DNA of 64,000 bases from CAZJRB01 sp964547995 (GTDB lineage Bacteria; Planctomycetota; Planctomycetia; Pirellulales; Thermoguttaceae): contig CAZJRB010000006.1 in the NCBI GenBank assembly GCA_964547995.1, positions 1 through 64,000 of the forward strand, in the 5' to 3' direction. Position numbers and translations under genes: made by a program. Below the pieces are notes generated by a model. It saw only the letters and a program-made list of their open reading frames with translations, made no database searches and was not told the DNA's origin. This document shows positions 42,131 through 51,080 of this stretch, piece after piece (the first letter of the stretch is position 1; each line of letters starts with the position of its first letter).

Positions 42131-43756
42131 GTGCGCATTGCGATTATCACCTTGGTCCCCGTGTTGTTGGTTACCCCGGCCCTGGTTGGCCGCGGCGCGG
42201 AGACGCCGCCGCTTCGGGACAAGACGCTGGACGTCGGCCGAGCGATCGACAGTGCCCGGATATTAAGAGAGAAGTTCCTCAAGGACCCGTATCGGCCCGG
42301 ATATCATTTTGTTGCCCCGGAAGGGTACTGCGGGCCCTTCGACCCGAACGGAGCACTGTTCTGGAAGGGCAGATATCACCTCATGTATATCTTCCAGAAC
42401 AAGAAAGGCCACTGCTGGGGACACGCGTCCAGCAAGGACCTGCTCCACTGGCGACACCATCCGCCGTCGCTGGAGCCGGGCGAAGGCGATAATGGCATTT
42501 TCAGCGGCGGCGCCTTCGTCGACAAGAATGGCGTTCCGACGATCACCTATTGGGGGCTGGGCAAGCCGCGGGGTATTTGCATCGCCACCAGCACCGACGA
42601 TCGGCTGGAACGATGGACCAAGAGCCCCAAGAACCCGGTCATCCGCGAGACCCATTGGGGATATGCCGTTTCCAACGCGGGCAAACCGAACCAGGTCGTC
42701 TACGGCGCGGCCGATCCCTCGGCCGTCTGGATTTCCGGCGGGCGCTACTACATGCTCACCGGTAACCTTCTGGTGCTCAACGAGTTCGGGCGGAAGCGCA
42801 AGCAAGCTGAACACATGGGCGACACGACCTACCTGTTCGTCTCCGACGACCTTGTCCGCTGGAAATACCTGCACCCCTTCTACAAATCGGACCGCAAGTG
42901 GACGAGAGACTCCGAGGATAATATGTGTCCCGATTTCTTCCCGCTGCCGGCGAGTCCCCAGGGAGGTCCGGCGAGCAACCGGCACATGCTCTTGTTTATC
43001 AGCCATAACCTCGGCTGCCAGTATTACATCGGCCGATACGAAAACGACCGCTTCCATCCGGAGACGCACGGCCGGATGACCTGGGTCGACAATGCGTTCT
43101 TCGCCCCGGAGAGCCTGGCGGACGACAAGGGACGCCGGATCATGTGGGCGTGGATCTTCGACCAGCGCGGGCGGGGAACACGCGGCGCCAGCGGCTGGTC
43201 GGGCACCATGAGCCTGCCGCGTGTTCTCTGGCTGGGCGATGACGGGACCCTGCGGATGCGGCCGCCTAAGGAACTCGAAATGCTCCGATACGACCCGAGG
43301 AAGATGGAAAACCTCGCCGTCAAGACCGACTCCGAGTTGGAATTGAAGGACATCGGCGGAAACAGCATCGAACTGGCGATTGACATAATCCCCGAAGGGG
43401 CGAAGCAATTCGGCGTGAAGGTCTGCCGCTCGCCGGGCGGCGAAGAACAGACGACGGTCTTCTACGACACGGCTGACAAGAAGCTGAAAATCGATACCCG
43501 AAAGTCAAGCCTCCGCGAGGGACGAAAAATCGTAGAAGGGGGCCCCCTCGAGCTTAAGCCGGGCGAGCCGCTGAAGTTGCGGGTGTTCGTCGACAAATCA
43601 GTCGTCGAGGCCTTTGCCAATGATCGCCAGGCGGTCGCGCGACGGATCTATCCGACGCGTGCCGACAGCGTCGGTGTCTCACTGTTCTCCAGCGGCGGCG
43701 CCGCCAAGGCTTCCGCCGTTAGGGCATGGGAAATGATGCCGTCGAATCCTTACTGA
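42131..43756 (+). CDS. Secreted GH32-family-like protein with altered EC motif
   Basis: A 541-aa five-bladed propeller plus C-terminal beta-sandwich, as in GH32 beta-fructosidases. It has a signal peptide (RIAIITLVPVLLVTPALVG). The nucleophile motif is FDPNGALFW with D71, and the transition-state Asp is D195 in GAADPSAVW. The acid/base motif, normally ECPD, reads NMCPDFF (265-270): the Glu is Met265, although E262 lies three residues before. The sandwich has LRVFVDKSVVEAFAND, a clear GH32C feature. It may have a changed mechanism or substrate. GTG 42131 with AAAGGAG is preferred to the long upstream frame overlapping DUF1080. Confidence 0.82.
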   Translation: MRIAIITLVPVLLVTPALVGRGAETPPLRDKTLDVGRAIDSARILREKFLKDPYRPGYHFVAPEGYCGPFDPNGALFWKGRYHLMYIFQNKKGHCWGHASSKDLLHWRHHPPSLEPGEGDNGIFSGGAFVDKNGVPTITYWGLGKPRGICIATSTDDRLERWTKSPKNPVIRETHWGYAVSNAGKPNQVVYGAADPSAVWISGGRYYMLTGNLLVLNEFGRKRKQAEHMGDTTYLFVSDDLVRWKYLHPFYKSDRKWTRDSEDNMCPDFFPLPASPQGGPASNRHMLLFISHNLGCQYYIGRYENDRFHPETHGRMTWVDNAFFAPESLADDKGRRIMWAWIFDQRGRGTRGASGWSGTMSLPRVLWLGDDGTLRMRPPKELEMLRYDPRKMENLAVKTDSELELKDIGGNSIELAIDIIPEGAKQFGVKVCRSPGGEEQTTVFYDTADKKLKIDTRKSSLREGRKIVEGGPLELKPGEPLKLRVFVDKSVVEAFANDRQAVARRIYPTRADSVGVSLFSSGGAAKASAVRAWEMMPSNPY

Positions 43757-43771
43757 TTTTCCGCACATCGC

Positions 43772-43799
43772 TTGACGTTCTCATACCGGCAGGTAGACT
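43772..43799 (+). promoter_or_regulatory. Candidate promoter for the GH5 gene
   Basis: TTGACG (43772-43777), a 16-bp spacer and TAGACT (43794-43799), 39 bp before ATG 43839. Confidence 0.55.
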
Positions 43800-43838
43800 C
43801 GGTAGTGTTTCTTCAATCTCTCATACGGGGGACCAGTA

Positions 43839-45410
43839 ATGTACGCGCGAAAACACCGCACCTGCCTGTTTCAACCTCATGGGTTGACCGTCCTTTGGCG
43901 AATCCTATCGGGTGCCGTCGCTTTGGCGGTGGCTGCTCTGGCTCAATCAACTGCTCCGGCGGCGGAGCCGGCCGCGCCTTTGGTGATGACGGATTTCGAG
44001 AACCCCGGCGCGGTGGAACTGGACCCCATTCAGGCGAGAGCGAATGTGGTCACCCTCGACGGCGGCCATGCCCTGGAAATCACTACGGAGGCCAAGGCCC
44101 AATATCCGGGCGTGGTTATTAAACCGCGTGAGAAGAAGTGGAATCTCGAAAAGTTTGATGAGGTCCGAATGGACGTCCACAATCCCCAGGACACACCCGT
44201 CCGCGTGCTGCTGAGCATCAACAACCCCGGCGCCGACGGCCGGAAACACTGCAATACCGAGTCGGTCAATGTTCCGCCGCGTGGGCGAGCGACCTTGGTC
44301 GTTCCCTTCGGCACGTGGCACGGGGATCCCAACCACCCCATCGATCAATCCAACGTCGTGTCCGTGATGGTGCTTCTGGACCGCGCCGGCCGCTCCCATC
44401 GCTTCGTGGTCGACAACATTCGCGCCGTGCCGTTCGACCGCAATCAGATGGACAAGATATTTGCCGATCCGTTCTTCGGCAAGCTCAAGCCGGTGCTCGG
44501 CCGCGGGGTAAACCTGGGTAACGCACTCGAAGCGCCCAAAGAGGGGGCGTGGGGCGTCGTGCTCAAGGCAGAATATTTCGACTTGATCCGGTCGGCCGGT
44601 TTCGATTCCGTCCGAATTCCGGTTCGCTGGTCGGCCCACGCCGAAACGTCGCCGCCCTACCGGATCGCCCCGGAGTTCTTTGCCCGCGTCGACTGGGCTA
44701 TCGATCAGGCCCTTTCGCGGCAGCTCCACGTAGTGGTAAACATGCACCATTACGACGGCATCATGAAGGAGCCGGACGAGCACCGCGCACGGTTCCTGGC
44801 CCTTTGGGAACAGATAGCGGGGCGCTACAAGAAGCGTCCGGCGGCCTTGTGGTTCGAGTTGCTCAACGAGCCGCACGACAAGTTAAGTGCAGAAAAGTGG
44901 AACCGGATTCTGGCCGACGCGGTCCCTCTCATTCGCCGCAGCAACCCGACGCGCAAGATCGTCGTCGGCCCGGCCGGCTGGAACAGCATCGGCCAGATCG
45001 ACAACCTGAAGCTGCCCGACGACGAAAACCTCGTGGCCACGTTCCATTACTACAGCCCGTTCGAGTTCACACACCAGGGGGCAAGTTGGGTAGGCGGGAA
45101 CTCCCGGGCGTGGTTGGGAACCAAGTGGACCGGTACCAAGGCCCAGAAGCACGCCGTGAGGCGCGATCTCGACAAGGCCGTCACCTGGGCGGTCAAGCAT
45201 CGCCGGCCCATCTTCCTGGGCGAGTTCGGCGCCTACAGCAAGGCCGATCTCGATTCGCGCGCCCGTTGGACGCGTTTCGTCGCTGATGAGGCGATCCGCC
45301 GCAAAATCTCCTTCGCCTACTGGGAGTTCTGCGCGGGTTTCGGGGTCTACGATCCTCGCCGCGGCCAATGGCTTGAACCGATCAAGAAGGCGTTGCTTCC
45401 GTCCGAGTGA
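43839..45410 (+). CDS. Secreted GH5 family glycoside hydrolase with N-terminal CBM-like domain
   Basis: A 523-aa protein with a signal peptide to ~residue 42. Residues ~45-200 form a beta-sandwich like those binding carbohydrate (MTDFENPGAVELDP...VVDNIRAVPFD). The GH5 barrel covers 220-520: GFDSVRIPVRW (254-264), VVVNMHHYDG (298-307), acid/base E344 in ELLNEPHD, HYYSPFEFTH (403-412), and nucleophile E462 in LGEFGAYS. Likely an endo-beta-glucanase or mannanase acting outside the cytoplasm. GGGGGA precedes ATG 43839. It ends 63 bp before a MITE-like repeat. Confidence 0.92.
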   Translation: MYARKHRTCLFQPHGLTVLWRILSGAVALAVAALAQSTAPAAEPAAPLVMTDFENPGAVELDPIQARANVVTLDGGHALEITTEAKAQYPGVVIKPREKKWNLEKFDEVRMDVHNPQDTPVRVLLSINNPGADGRKHCNTESVNVPPRGRATLVVPFGTWHGDPNHPIDQSNVVSVMVLLDRAGRSHRFVVDNIRAVPFDRNQMDKIFADPFFGKLKPVLGRGVNLGNALEAPKEGAWGVVLKAEYFDLIRSAGFDSVRIPVRWSAHAETSPPYRIAPEFFARVDWAIDQALSRQLHVVVNMHHYDGIMKEPDEHRARFLALWEQIAGRYKKRPAALWFELLNEPHDKLSAEKWNRILADAVPLIRRSNPTRKIVVGPAGWNSIGQIDNLKLPDDENLVATFHYYSPFEFTHQGASWVGGNSRAWLGTKWTGTKAQKHAVRRDLDKAVTWAVKHRRPIFLGEFGAYSKADLDSRARWTRFVADEAIRRKISFAYWEFCAGFGVYDPRRGQWLEPIKKALLPSE

Positions 45411-45473
45411 CGGTATTATCCGGGGGAACGGACTGGTTGCAAACCCGTCCTACAAGACTTCCGCCGCGGAGCG

Positions 45474-45600
45474 CTAGGCTCTGTCTCAAAACCCGTACGA
45501 CGGGCTTCCAAGCCCGTCGAGAAGTAACGTTTTGATGGAACCGACGGGCTTGGAAGCCCGTCGTACGTTCCATTCGGACACGTTTTGAGACAAAGCCTAG
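45474..45600. repeat. MITE-like palindromic repeat, CTAG family, copy 2
   Basis: A 127-bp element. Left end ctaggctctgtctcaaaac (45474-45492) and right end gttttgagacaaagcctag (45582-45600) match in 18 of 19 positions as inverted repeats. The interior has the dyad acgacgggcttccaagcccgtcg / cgacgggcttggaagcccgtcgt. Another ctag follows at 45601-45604 and forms the stop codon of the minus-strand gene ending at 45601. Related to 9362-9535. Confidence 0.88.
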
Positions 45601-46170
45601 CTAGAACTCTTGCGGCCCCGTTTGGCTGGAATGTGGAATTGCGTAGCGACCGGGAGGCTGTGGTGAGACGGTGGGGCCCGCATGACCTCGCCCAAAAGAG
45701 TCAACCCGGCCGTGGGTGTATCCGGGATGCACCGGCTGCCATGGCGCGTCCGTATATCCCGGCGCCACCGGCAAACGAGGATTGTAGCCCGGGTTGCACT
45801 CGAGATACATTGCCAGTTGGGTTTGCTGAATTGCCGGGTCAAACAGGGGTACACATTCGGCTTGGGTGAGTTGGGCCAGCGTGGTCATCGCGGCACATAA
45901 TTCCGCTTGAGCGCCGGGCCTTCGTGTAAACCGTTGAGCAAGGAACAAGTGCTTGCCCGCCAGTAGCCCCAGCTTCCTGCGTACGCGGCTTGGCTTGTAG
46001 GGGGCAAGCGTCATCACACGGATTGCGGCCTTCATGTGCGCTTCGGCGGCGGGATGACACGCACACGGTGTGCAACGGTCGGCCCGCGCCGCATTAGCAT
46101 TAGCCACAAACAGCGAGGAGGCAAGTGCAACGATGGCAAGTGCCGGTTTCAGCCGTAGGGGATAGTTCAT
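45601..46170 (-). CDS. Small exported protein of unknown function
   Basis: A 189-aa protein with a signal peptide (LRLKPALAIVALASSLFVANANA) and a CTPCAC motif just after the predicted cleavage. A helical middle (AEAHMKAAIRVMTLAPYKPSRVRRKLGLLAGKHL) and a Pro/Gly/Tyr-rich tail (NPGYNPRLPVAPGYTDAPWQPVHPGYTHG) follow. GGGAG lies 9 nt before ATG 46170. Its TAG stop comes from the ctag adjacent to the repeat at 45474-45600, so the original C-terminus may have been lost by that insertion. Confidence 0.6.
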   Translation of the reverse strand: MNYPLRLKPALAIVALASSLFVANANAARADRCTPCACHPAAEAHMKAAIRVMTLAPYKPSRVRRKLGLLAGKHLFLAQRFTRRPGAQAELCAAMTTLAQLTQAECVPLFDPAIQQTQLAMYLECNPGYNPRLPVAPGYTDAPWQPVHPGYTHGRVDSFGRGHAGPTVSPQPPGRYAIPHSSQTGPQEF

Positions 46171-46391
46171 TCTTGGGTACTCCCTAATTGTATTATACAA
46201 TCCCAACGCGGAAGAAGCAAGGGGCGTGCCAGAAGCCCGGAAGAAGGCAGCCGCGGGTGGCTACACTTCTCAACCAAACCGAAAAGATGCAAGACAGCCC
46301 GGCATTCGGGGCCATTCTGCTGGTCGAAGGACATCCGACTCAATCGAATGACGGGGGACACGCGGATCGCCGTCGTTGGGAGATGAACCAA

Positions 46392-46486
46392 AAAAAGGAG
46401 GGGGCACCCGCCCCCGGACCATAACCAAACGAGCCAAGTCCGGGAGCAGGTGCCCCCTACTTTCAATCCAAATCGGAAAGTTATTC
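46392..46486. repeat. Intergenic repeat family B, copy 2 (inverted)
   Basis: Reverse complement of the core of 11456-11580: ggaccataaccaaacgagccaagtc and tttcaatccaaatcggaaagttatt are near-identical to the first copy read on the other strand. It contains ggagggggcacccgcccccgg and gggagcaggtgccccct hairpins. It lies in the 490-bp gap 46171-46660, which holds no gene. Confidence 0.85.
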
Positions 46487-46591
46487 TTCGGTCGCCCTAA
46501 GTCCGGTTTTGACGGGCGCTTTGTGGCCGAAGAAAACCGAACCAAGGCCAACACGTATTGCCGCAGACGAGTGTTCCCCGCAAACGTATAG

Positions 46592-46671
46592 CAGCCCGTT
46601 GAAAAAAGGGTGGCACTGGCGAGACGCCAGTGCCACCCAAATCAACAGGGCCTCACTTTTTCAACGGGCTG
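46592..46671. repeat. 80-bp MITE-like element overlapping a coding 3' end
   Basis: Terminal 15-bp perfect inverted repeats cagcccgttgaaaaa (46592-46606) and tttttcaacgggctg (46657-46671) enclose a hairpin, gggtggcactggc-gagac-gccagtgccaccc. On the minus strand the element's first bases encode the last residues and the TGA of the propeller gene ending at 46661. Confidence 0.9.
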
Positions 46672-48232
46672 TTAAGGGACGTCCCTGTTTTCGCAGGTCG
46701 TAGCAGTAGATCGCGTCCTTGCCGCGGATGAAGATGCGGCCGCCGGCCACCGGATGGGAAATGGGGGTTTGGTAGCTGGTGGTGTGCGGGTGGGGGGGGC
46801 GCCACACGTCACCGAGCGGGCGCCACTGCTCCGGTTCGGCGGCAAACATCTGGACCTCGAGATGATTGTGCTGGCTGTCTCGCTCGAAGAAGACCCGATC
46901 ACCGGTGCCGAAGGCGTGGGCTTCGGTGTTGTTCTGTAGCTTGCCATCTTCGCGGAGGATCTTTCCGGTGGGCATGTCGACGAGGACCAGCCCTTTCTCG
47001 CCCAGCCCGCCGCGAACGTATGCGATTCCGCCGAGGCCAACCGCGGCCGCCTTGTTGTAGGGGTAGCCGTATTCCTTGGGAAGCTTCCACAACAGCTTCG
47101 CGCCGTCGAACGACAGCCGGTAACACCCGAGTTGGCCCGCCGCGCCTTGCCGGCCTTCGTAAGCCTGGCCGCGGTGCCGGGCGGCTTCCATCGCTTCGGC
47201 GACCTGCTTCTTCATCGCCTCGAGCCCGAGAAGATTGACCAGCAGTAGGTCTTTGTCGAGCACAGGTTGGAAGGTGTTGTATCCGGCCGACGTTTCCTTC
47301 CAAAGGATCTTGCCCGAACGCGGCTCGATGCACGTGATCTCGCCGGCGCCGTTTACGGCGATCAGGGACTCCCCGCCGCGGGTGATCCACCGCAGCGGCG
47401 TGACGCAGCCGCCGGTGACCCTTTCCAAGTGCCAGAGGTGCCGGCCGGTCTTCGCGTCGAACCCGTGAATCCCGCGATCGCCTCCGTGATACGTGTCGGG
47501 CGTGACCACCACTCCGGAAGCGAACGTCAGCGCCCGGCAGTTCTGCCGGTTGAACTGGGTGAGCACCTTCTTCTCCAGGGCCTTGCGTTTGTGCTCGGAC
47601 AGGTCCTCATGCCAACCTGGGATCGGCTGCCGCCAGAGTTCCTTGCCGGAGCCGGCGTCGAGGCAGTGGAGGATGGCTGTGCTCCCGACGAAGTAGACGT
47701 TGCCGTCAAAGGCACACGGGGTGAGATTGTTGATAATGCCCTTGTGGTCATACCAGTTCAGGCCTTCGCCGGGGAAGACCTTCTTCCAGAGCGTCTTGCC
47801 CGTTTCAGCGTCAAGACACAGGAGTACGTCATCGGCCGAGATTCGCCACTTGGGGACGGTGGCGTCTGCGGCCTCCCGGCCGAACTTCTCGCGGAGCATC
47901 TTCACGTGCGGTTCGTCATACGCATCGCCGCTGGGAACGAAGTAAAACTGGTAGAGCTTACCGCTGTAAACAATCGGGCTGGCCCCTCCGCCTGACGGAT
48001 GAGGGTATCTTTCGGCTAACCCGTAGCGCTTCGATTGGGCGGCGGCGGGAGGCACAAACTCGCTCTTCCAGATCAATGGCGCATCCTTGAGGTCGTCGAC
48101 AACGGCTACGGCTTCCGCTTTTGCTGAGAAGTTCCCGTTGGGACCGTACCAGACCGGCCAGTCGGCCCGGCAGGGAAGACCGGCAAACGCCATGGCAACA
48201 ACGGCGACAAGGATTCGAAACGTCTCTTTCAC
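46661..48232 (-). CDS. Exported PQQ-like beta-propeller protein
   Basis: A 523-aa protein with a signal peptide (FRILVAVVAMAFAGLPCRA). It has BamB/PQQ-type blades, each with a D-x-x-T-G-K-x-L-W motif (LLCLDAETGKTLWKK, ILHCLDAGSGKELWRQ, IHGFDAKTGRHLWHL, ITCIEPRSGKILWKE, LVDMPTGKIL). It is probably a periplasmic scaffold or sensor. GTG 48232 has AAGGAG 8 nt upstream, better than GTG 48250. It follows the beta-helix gene by 20 bp, forming an operon with it. The last few residues (LTAR, then TGA) come from a MITE-like element, so the native C-terminus is altered. Confidence 0.82.
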   Translation of the reverse strand: MKETFRILVAVVAMAFAGLPCRADWPVWYGPNGNFSAKAEAVAVVDDLKDAPLIWKSEFVPPAAAQSKRYGLAERYPHPSGGGASPIVYSGKLYQFYFVPSGDAYDEPHVKMLREKFGREAADATVPKWRISADDVLLCLDAETGKTLWKKVFPGEGLNWYDHKGIINNLTPCAFDGNVYFVGSTAILHCLDAGSGKELWRQPIPGWHEDLSEHKRKALEKKVLTQFNRQNCRALTFASGVVVTPDTYHGGDRGIHGFDAKTGRHLWHLERVTGGCVTPLRWITRGGESLIAVNGAGEITCIEPRSGKILWKETSAGYNTFQPVLDKDLLLVNLLGLEAMKKQVAEAMEAARHRGQAYEGRQGAAGQLGCYRLSFDGAKLLWKLPKEYGYPYNKAAAVGLGGIAYVRGGLGEKGLVLVDMPTGKILREDGKLQNNTEAHAFGTGDRVFFERDSQHNHLEVQMFAAEPEQWRPLGDVWRPPHPHTTSYQTPISHPVAGGRIFIRGKDAIYCYDLRKQGRPLTAR

Positions 48233-48252
48233 AACTCGGCTCCTTTTCACGA

Positions 48253-50997
48253 TCAGTCTTCATGGGAATGGAGCAGGCCCAGCGCGACGTTGTCCAAGTA
48301 GAACACGGTTTTGCCGACCGCCAGGCTGACAAAACCGAGCCATCGGAGGCTCTTGAATTTCCCGCTGCCGCAGGCCAGAGATGGATATGTCTTCGGCGTC
48401 TCGCCCGGCAAGGTGACTTTCAGATCATACTTTCCATCAGCATGTGAGCCCAGGTTGCAGACAATCTCCACGCGGAACCACTCGCCAATCGGCACGTCCG
48501 TCAAGTGCTTTCCGCCGGCCAGCAGCTTTCCGTCGGGGTTGATCCGGATTGACGGCCCAACGCGATAGGGATGCGCGCCGTCCCGCCACTCGTGGACGAC
48601 AACGGCGTCCTTTTCAAGCCGCAGGTCGAAAGTCAACGTTGCCCTGCCCTCGTGGAAATGGGGTGTGTAGAACATGTGGGGATTGAATACGTGTTGCATC
48701 CCCGGCGCATCCTGAAACTTCAGACACCGCTTGCCGGCGGCCGCCGTCTCATCGGTTACGTGGAGCAGACCATCGCGTCCTTCCACGCACACGGTGGCTA
48801 ATGCCGGGGGCTCTCCCAAGGCCGTCTGCTCGAACCCGTCGTTGACGGGCACCGGTTTCGGCGGTGGCGGCGCAGGGGGAAGTTCTGTACGCAAAAACTT
48901 CACCTGCTTTGGCAGAGCTACCCAATCCGCCGAGCCACGCAGCCCGACCTTGCTCGTGTCGATCGGCTTGAAGCCCAGTTTCAGCGCAGGGGAGTCGGGT
49001 CGCAGCCGGAAATCGTACGCCGCGGCGTCGACAAACAACGGATCGGCGACCAGGCCGTGGCGGTCCATTCCCTTCGACTGCCAGTCCTGAAAATCTTCGT
49101 CGTAAAACAGCAGTGGCTTGCCGTCGGTTCGCCAGTAGAGATTGTAGTCCCATTTCGACTGGAAGTCGGTCCGCCCGGCGTCGTTGTGAAAAAGCTCTCC
49201 TTGCGTCAGGTAGATAATATTGCGCTCGAAGACCGAGGCCGGTTCCTTCTTCCAGGCAGACCGCCATACGGCGTGCCACGCACTGTTGGCGAAGATGTTG
49301 TTGCGGATCACGTTCCCGTGGTTGCCGGTGTTCATGATTCCGCCGGTCAGGGTATTGTAAACGATGTTGTTCTCGACCAGCAGCCCGTTGCTGCCTGCAT
49401 CGAAGTAGATGCCCCAGGCCATCGCTGGCTTCCCCATGTAGGGCCAAATATCGTGAAATATATTATTGCGGATCACCGTGCCGGTCTGTGTTCCGAGCAT
49501 GTAGATTCCGCCTGCATCGCTGAGCACGCCGCGCACGACGTGGTGTACGTGGTTGCGCTCGATCACGTTGCGCAACGTCCGGGTCGGCACGTCGCTCCAG
49601 TTCCAGCCGAGTGATATTCCAGAGTAGTTGAGCCCGTGGATTTCGTTATGCGAGAAGGTGTTGTCGCTGCCGTGGGCCAGCCAGAAGCCGACGCCGGCGG
49701 GGTAGACGTGTCCACCGTTGTGAATGTAGTTGTTCGAGATGAGGTTGCGGCTCGATTCGGCCACGTCGGTCTTGGCCATCTTGGCCTCGCCGATGCGCAC
49801 GCCGCCGGCGCCCAGGCCGTGGATGTGGTTCTGCACGATCCGGTTATCCTTGCAACCGCGACGGAACCAGATGCCGTACGTACCGACGCGGGCAATCTCG
49901 CATTTCTCAAACGTGCAATGGCGAGCGCCGTCGGCCATCACGGCGGCCGGAATCGTAACGGCCGCCTGCGGATCGCCGTAGCCGGTCTCGGCCAGTGTCC
50001 AGTCGGCATGTTGAAACGACAACCCGGTCACGTGAACGTGATCGACAAACTTGCCGGCATCGGCATCCCCCTCAAAACGGAGCAATTCGCCCAGCACCGG
50101 AGCAATAACCTCGGCAATCGTCATGTCCTCGCCCGGCAAAGGCCAGTAGGTGAGCCTGCCCGAACGTCGGTCGAGATACCACTCGCCGGGTGCATCGAGT
50201 AATTCAACGGCATTCTCGACGTAGTAACGCTGCAAAGGATCCCACGCGAGGGGCCGAAAAATCGTCGGATCGGTAAAGACGACAACCTGCTTCTGCTCGT
50301 CGACTGAGGCAATCCGCACGCGGGATGTGTTCCAAGAGTGAAAGACCATGATCTCGACGTTGTGCAGATCTTTCCACGGTCTGATATCACCCGGCCTGAA
50401 GCGGAATTTGTCGACACCGACGTTCCATTTCTTGCCCGGCGGTTCGTCGACAAGACTCTGCACCCGGAAGTAACCGTCGTTCGGGCTTCTCGCCCGCGTG
50501 GTTCGCCTTCCGTTGACGAAGAGCTGCCGGAAATACCATTTACCCGCCTTCACCTGTGGCAGTTCGACGCTCCAGAACGACCCGTCATCCTTTTGCCAGC
50601 CGGTAATCCGGCGTCCGCCCGACAGGACGGGTCTCTCGCCCGGATAAGCCGCATAGCTCACAGGGCACTTCGCGGTGCCGGAGTCTTCCGGTCGGAGGAC
50701 AATCGGCCGAGTCAGGCGGTGCATGCCACGAACGCGGATGGTAATAGCTTCGGGCGGTTCGCCTCCTCGGCGAAGATCGCGCACGGCCCGTTGTGCCCGA
50801 CCGACCGATGCAAAGGGACCGTCCGTTCCGTCCTCGTTCGCCTCCGGCAGCCTTCCCGACCAGGCGTCGCGCCCGCCCGTGGCAACGTGGAACGTGACGG
50901 CCGACGGTCCGTCCGCCCGATCCGCGGCTACGGAAAGTGCGTGATCAAGCGCCCCGGTCCCCAGGGCGAAGATTGCTGCAACTGCGGCGATTCGCAT
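48253..50997 (-). CDS. Secreted right-handed parallel beta-helix protein, possible GH141-like
   Basis: A 914-aa protein with a signal peptide (MRIAAVAAIFALGTGALDHALS). Residues ~35-110 give the FHVATGGRDAWSGRLPEANEDGTDGPFASVGRAQRAVRDL opening typical of large parallel-beta-helix glycan enzymes. About 300-690 carry PbH1 repeats rich in NHIH/NNIF (for example VIRNNIFHDIWPYMG). WYLDRRSGRLTYWPLPGE resembles GH141-type proteins. The C-terminal ~190 residues form a LamG-like sandwich (FEQTALGEPPALATV...FYLDNVALG). ATG 50997 follows GGGGAAA. Likely a polysaccharide lyase or glycosidase; exact class not certain. Confidence 0.8.
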   Translation of the reverse strand: MRIAAVAAIFALGTGALDHALSVAADRADGPSAVTFHVATGGRDAWSGRLPEANEDGTDGPFASVGRAQRAVRDLRRGGEPPEAITIRVRGMHRLTRPIVLRPEDSGTAKCPVSYAAYPGERPVLSGGRRITGWQKDDGSFWSVELPQVKAGKWYFRQLFVNGRRTTRARSPNDGYFRVQSLVDEPPGKKWNVGVDKFRFRPGDIRPWKDLHNVEIMVFHSWNTSRVRIASVDEQKQVVVFTDPTIFRPLAWDPLQRYYVENAVELLDAPGEWYLDRRSGRLTYWPLPGEDMTIAEVIAPVLGELLRFEGDADAGKFVDHVHVTGLSFQHADWTLAETGYGDPQAAVTIPAAVMADGARHCTFEKCEIARVGTYGIWFRRGCKDNRIVQNHIHGLGAGGVRIGEAKMAKTDVAESSRNLISNNYIHNGGHVYPAGVGFWLAHGSDNTFSHNEIHGLNYSGISLGWNWSDVPTRTLRNVIERNHVHHVVRGVLSDAGGIYMLGTQTGTVIRNNIFHDIWPYMGKPAMAWGIYFDAGSNGLLVENNIVYNTLTGGIMNTGNHGNVIRNNIFANSAWHAVWRSAWKKEPASVFERNIIYLTQGELFHNDAGRTDFQSKWDYNLYWRTDGKPLLFYDEDFQDWQSKGMDRHGLVADPLFVDAAAYDFRLRPDSPALKLGFKPIDTSKVGLRGSADWVALPKQVKFLRTELPPAPPPPKPVPVNDGFEQTALGEPPALATVCVEGRDGLLHVTDETAAAGKRCLKFQDAPGMQHVFNPHMFYTPHFHEGRATLTFDLRLEKDAVVVHEWRDGAHPYRVGPSIRINPDGKLLAGGKHLTDVPIGEWFRVEIVCNLGSHADGKYDLKVTLPGETPKTYPSLACGSGKFKSLRWLGFVSLAVGKTVFYLDNVALGLLHSHED

Positions 50998-51080
50998 TGT
51001 GATTTCCCCATGTTCGTGTTGCACGGCGACGGGGCGTAGTATACACAGTTGACCGAAAATGCAAAAGGCATTGTAGCTAG

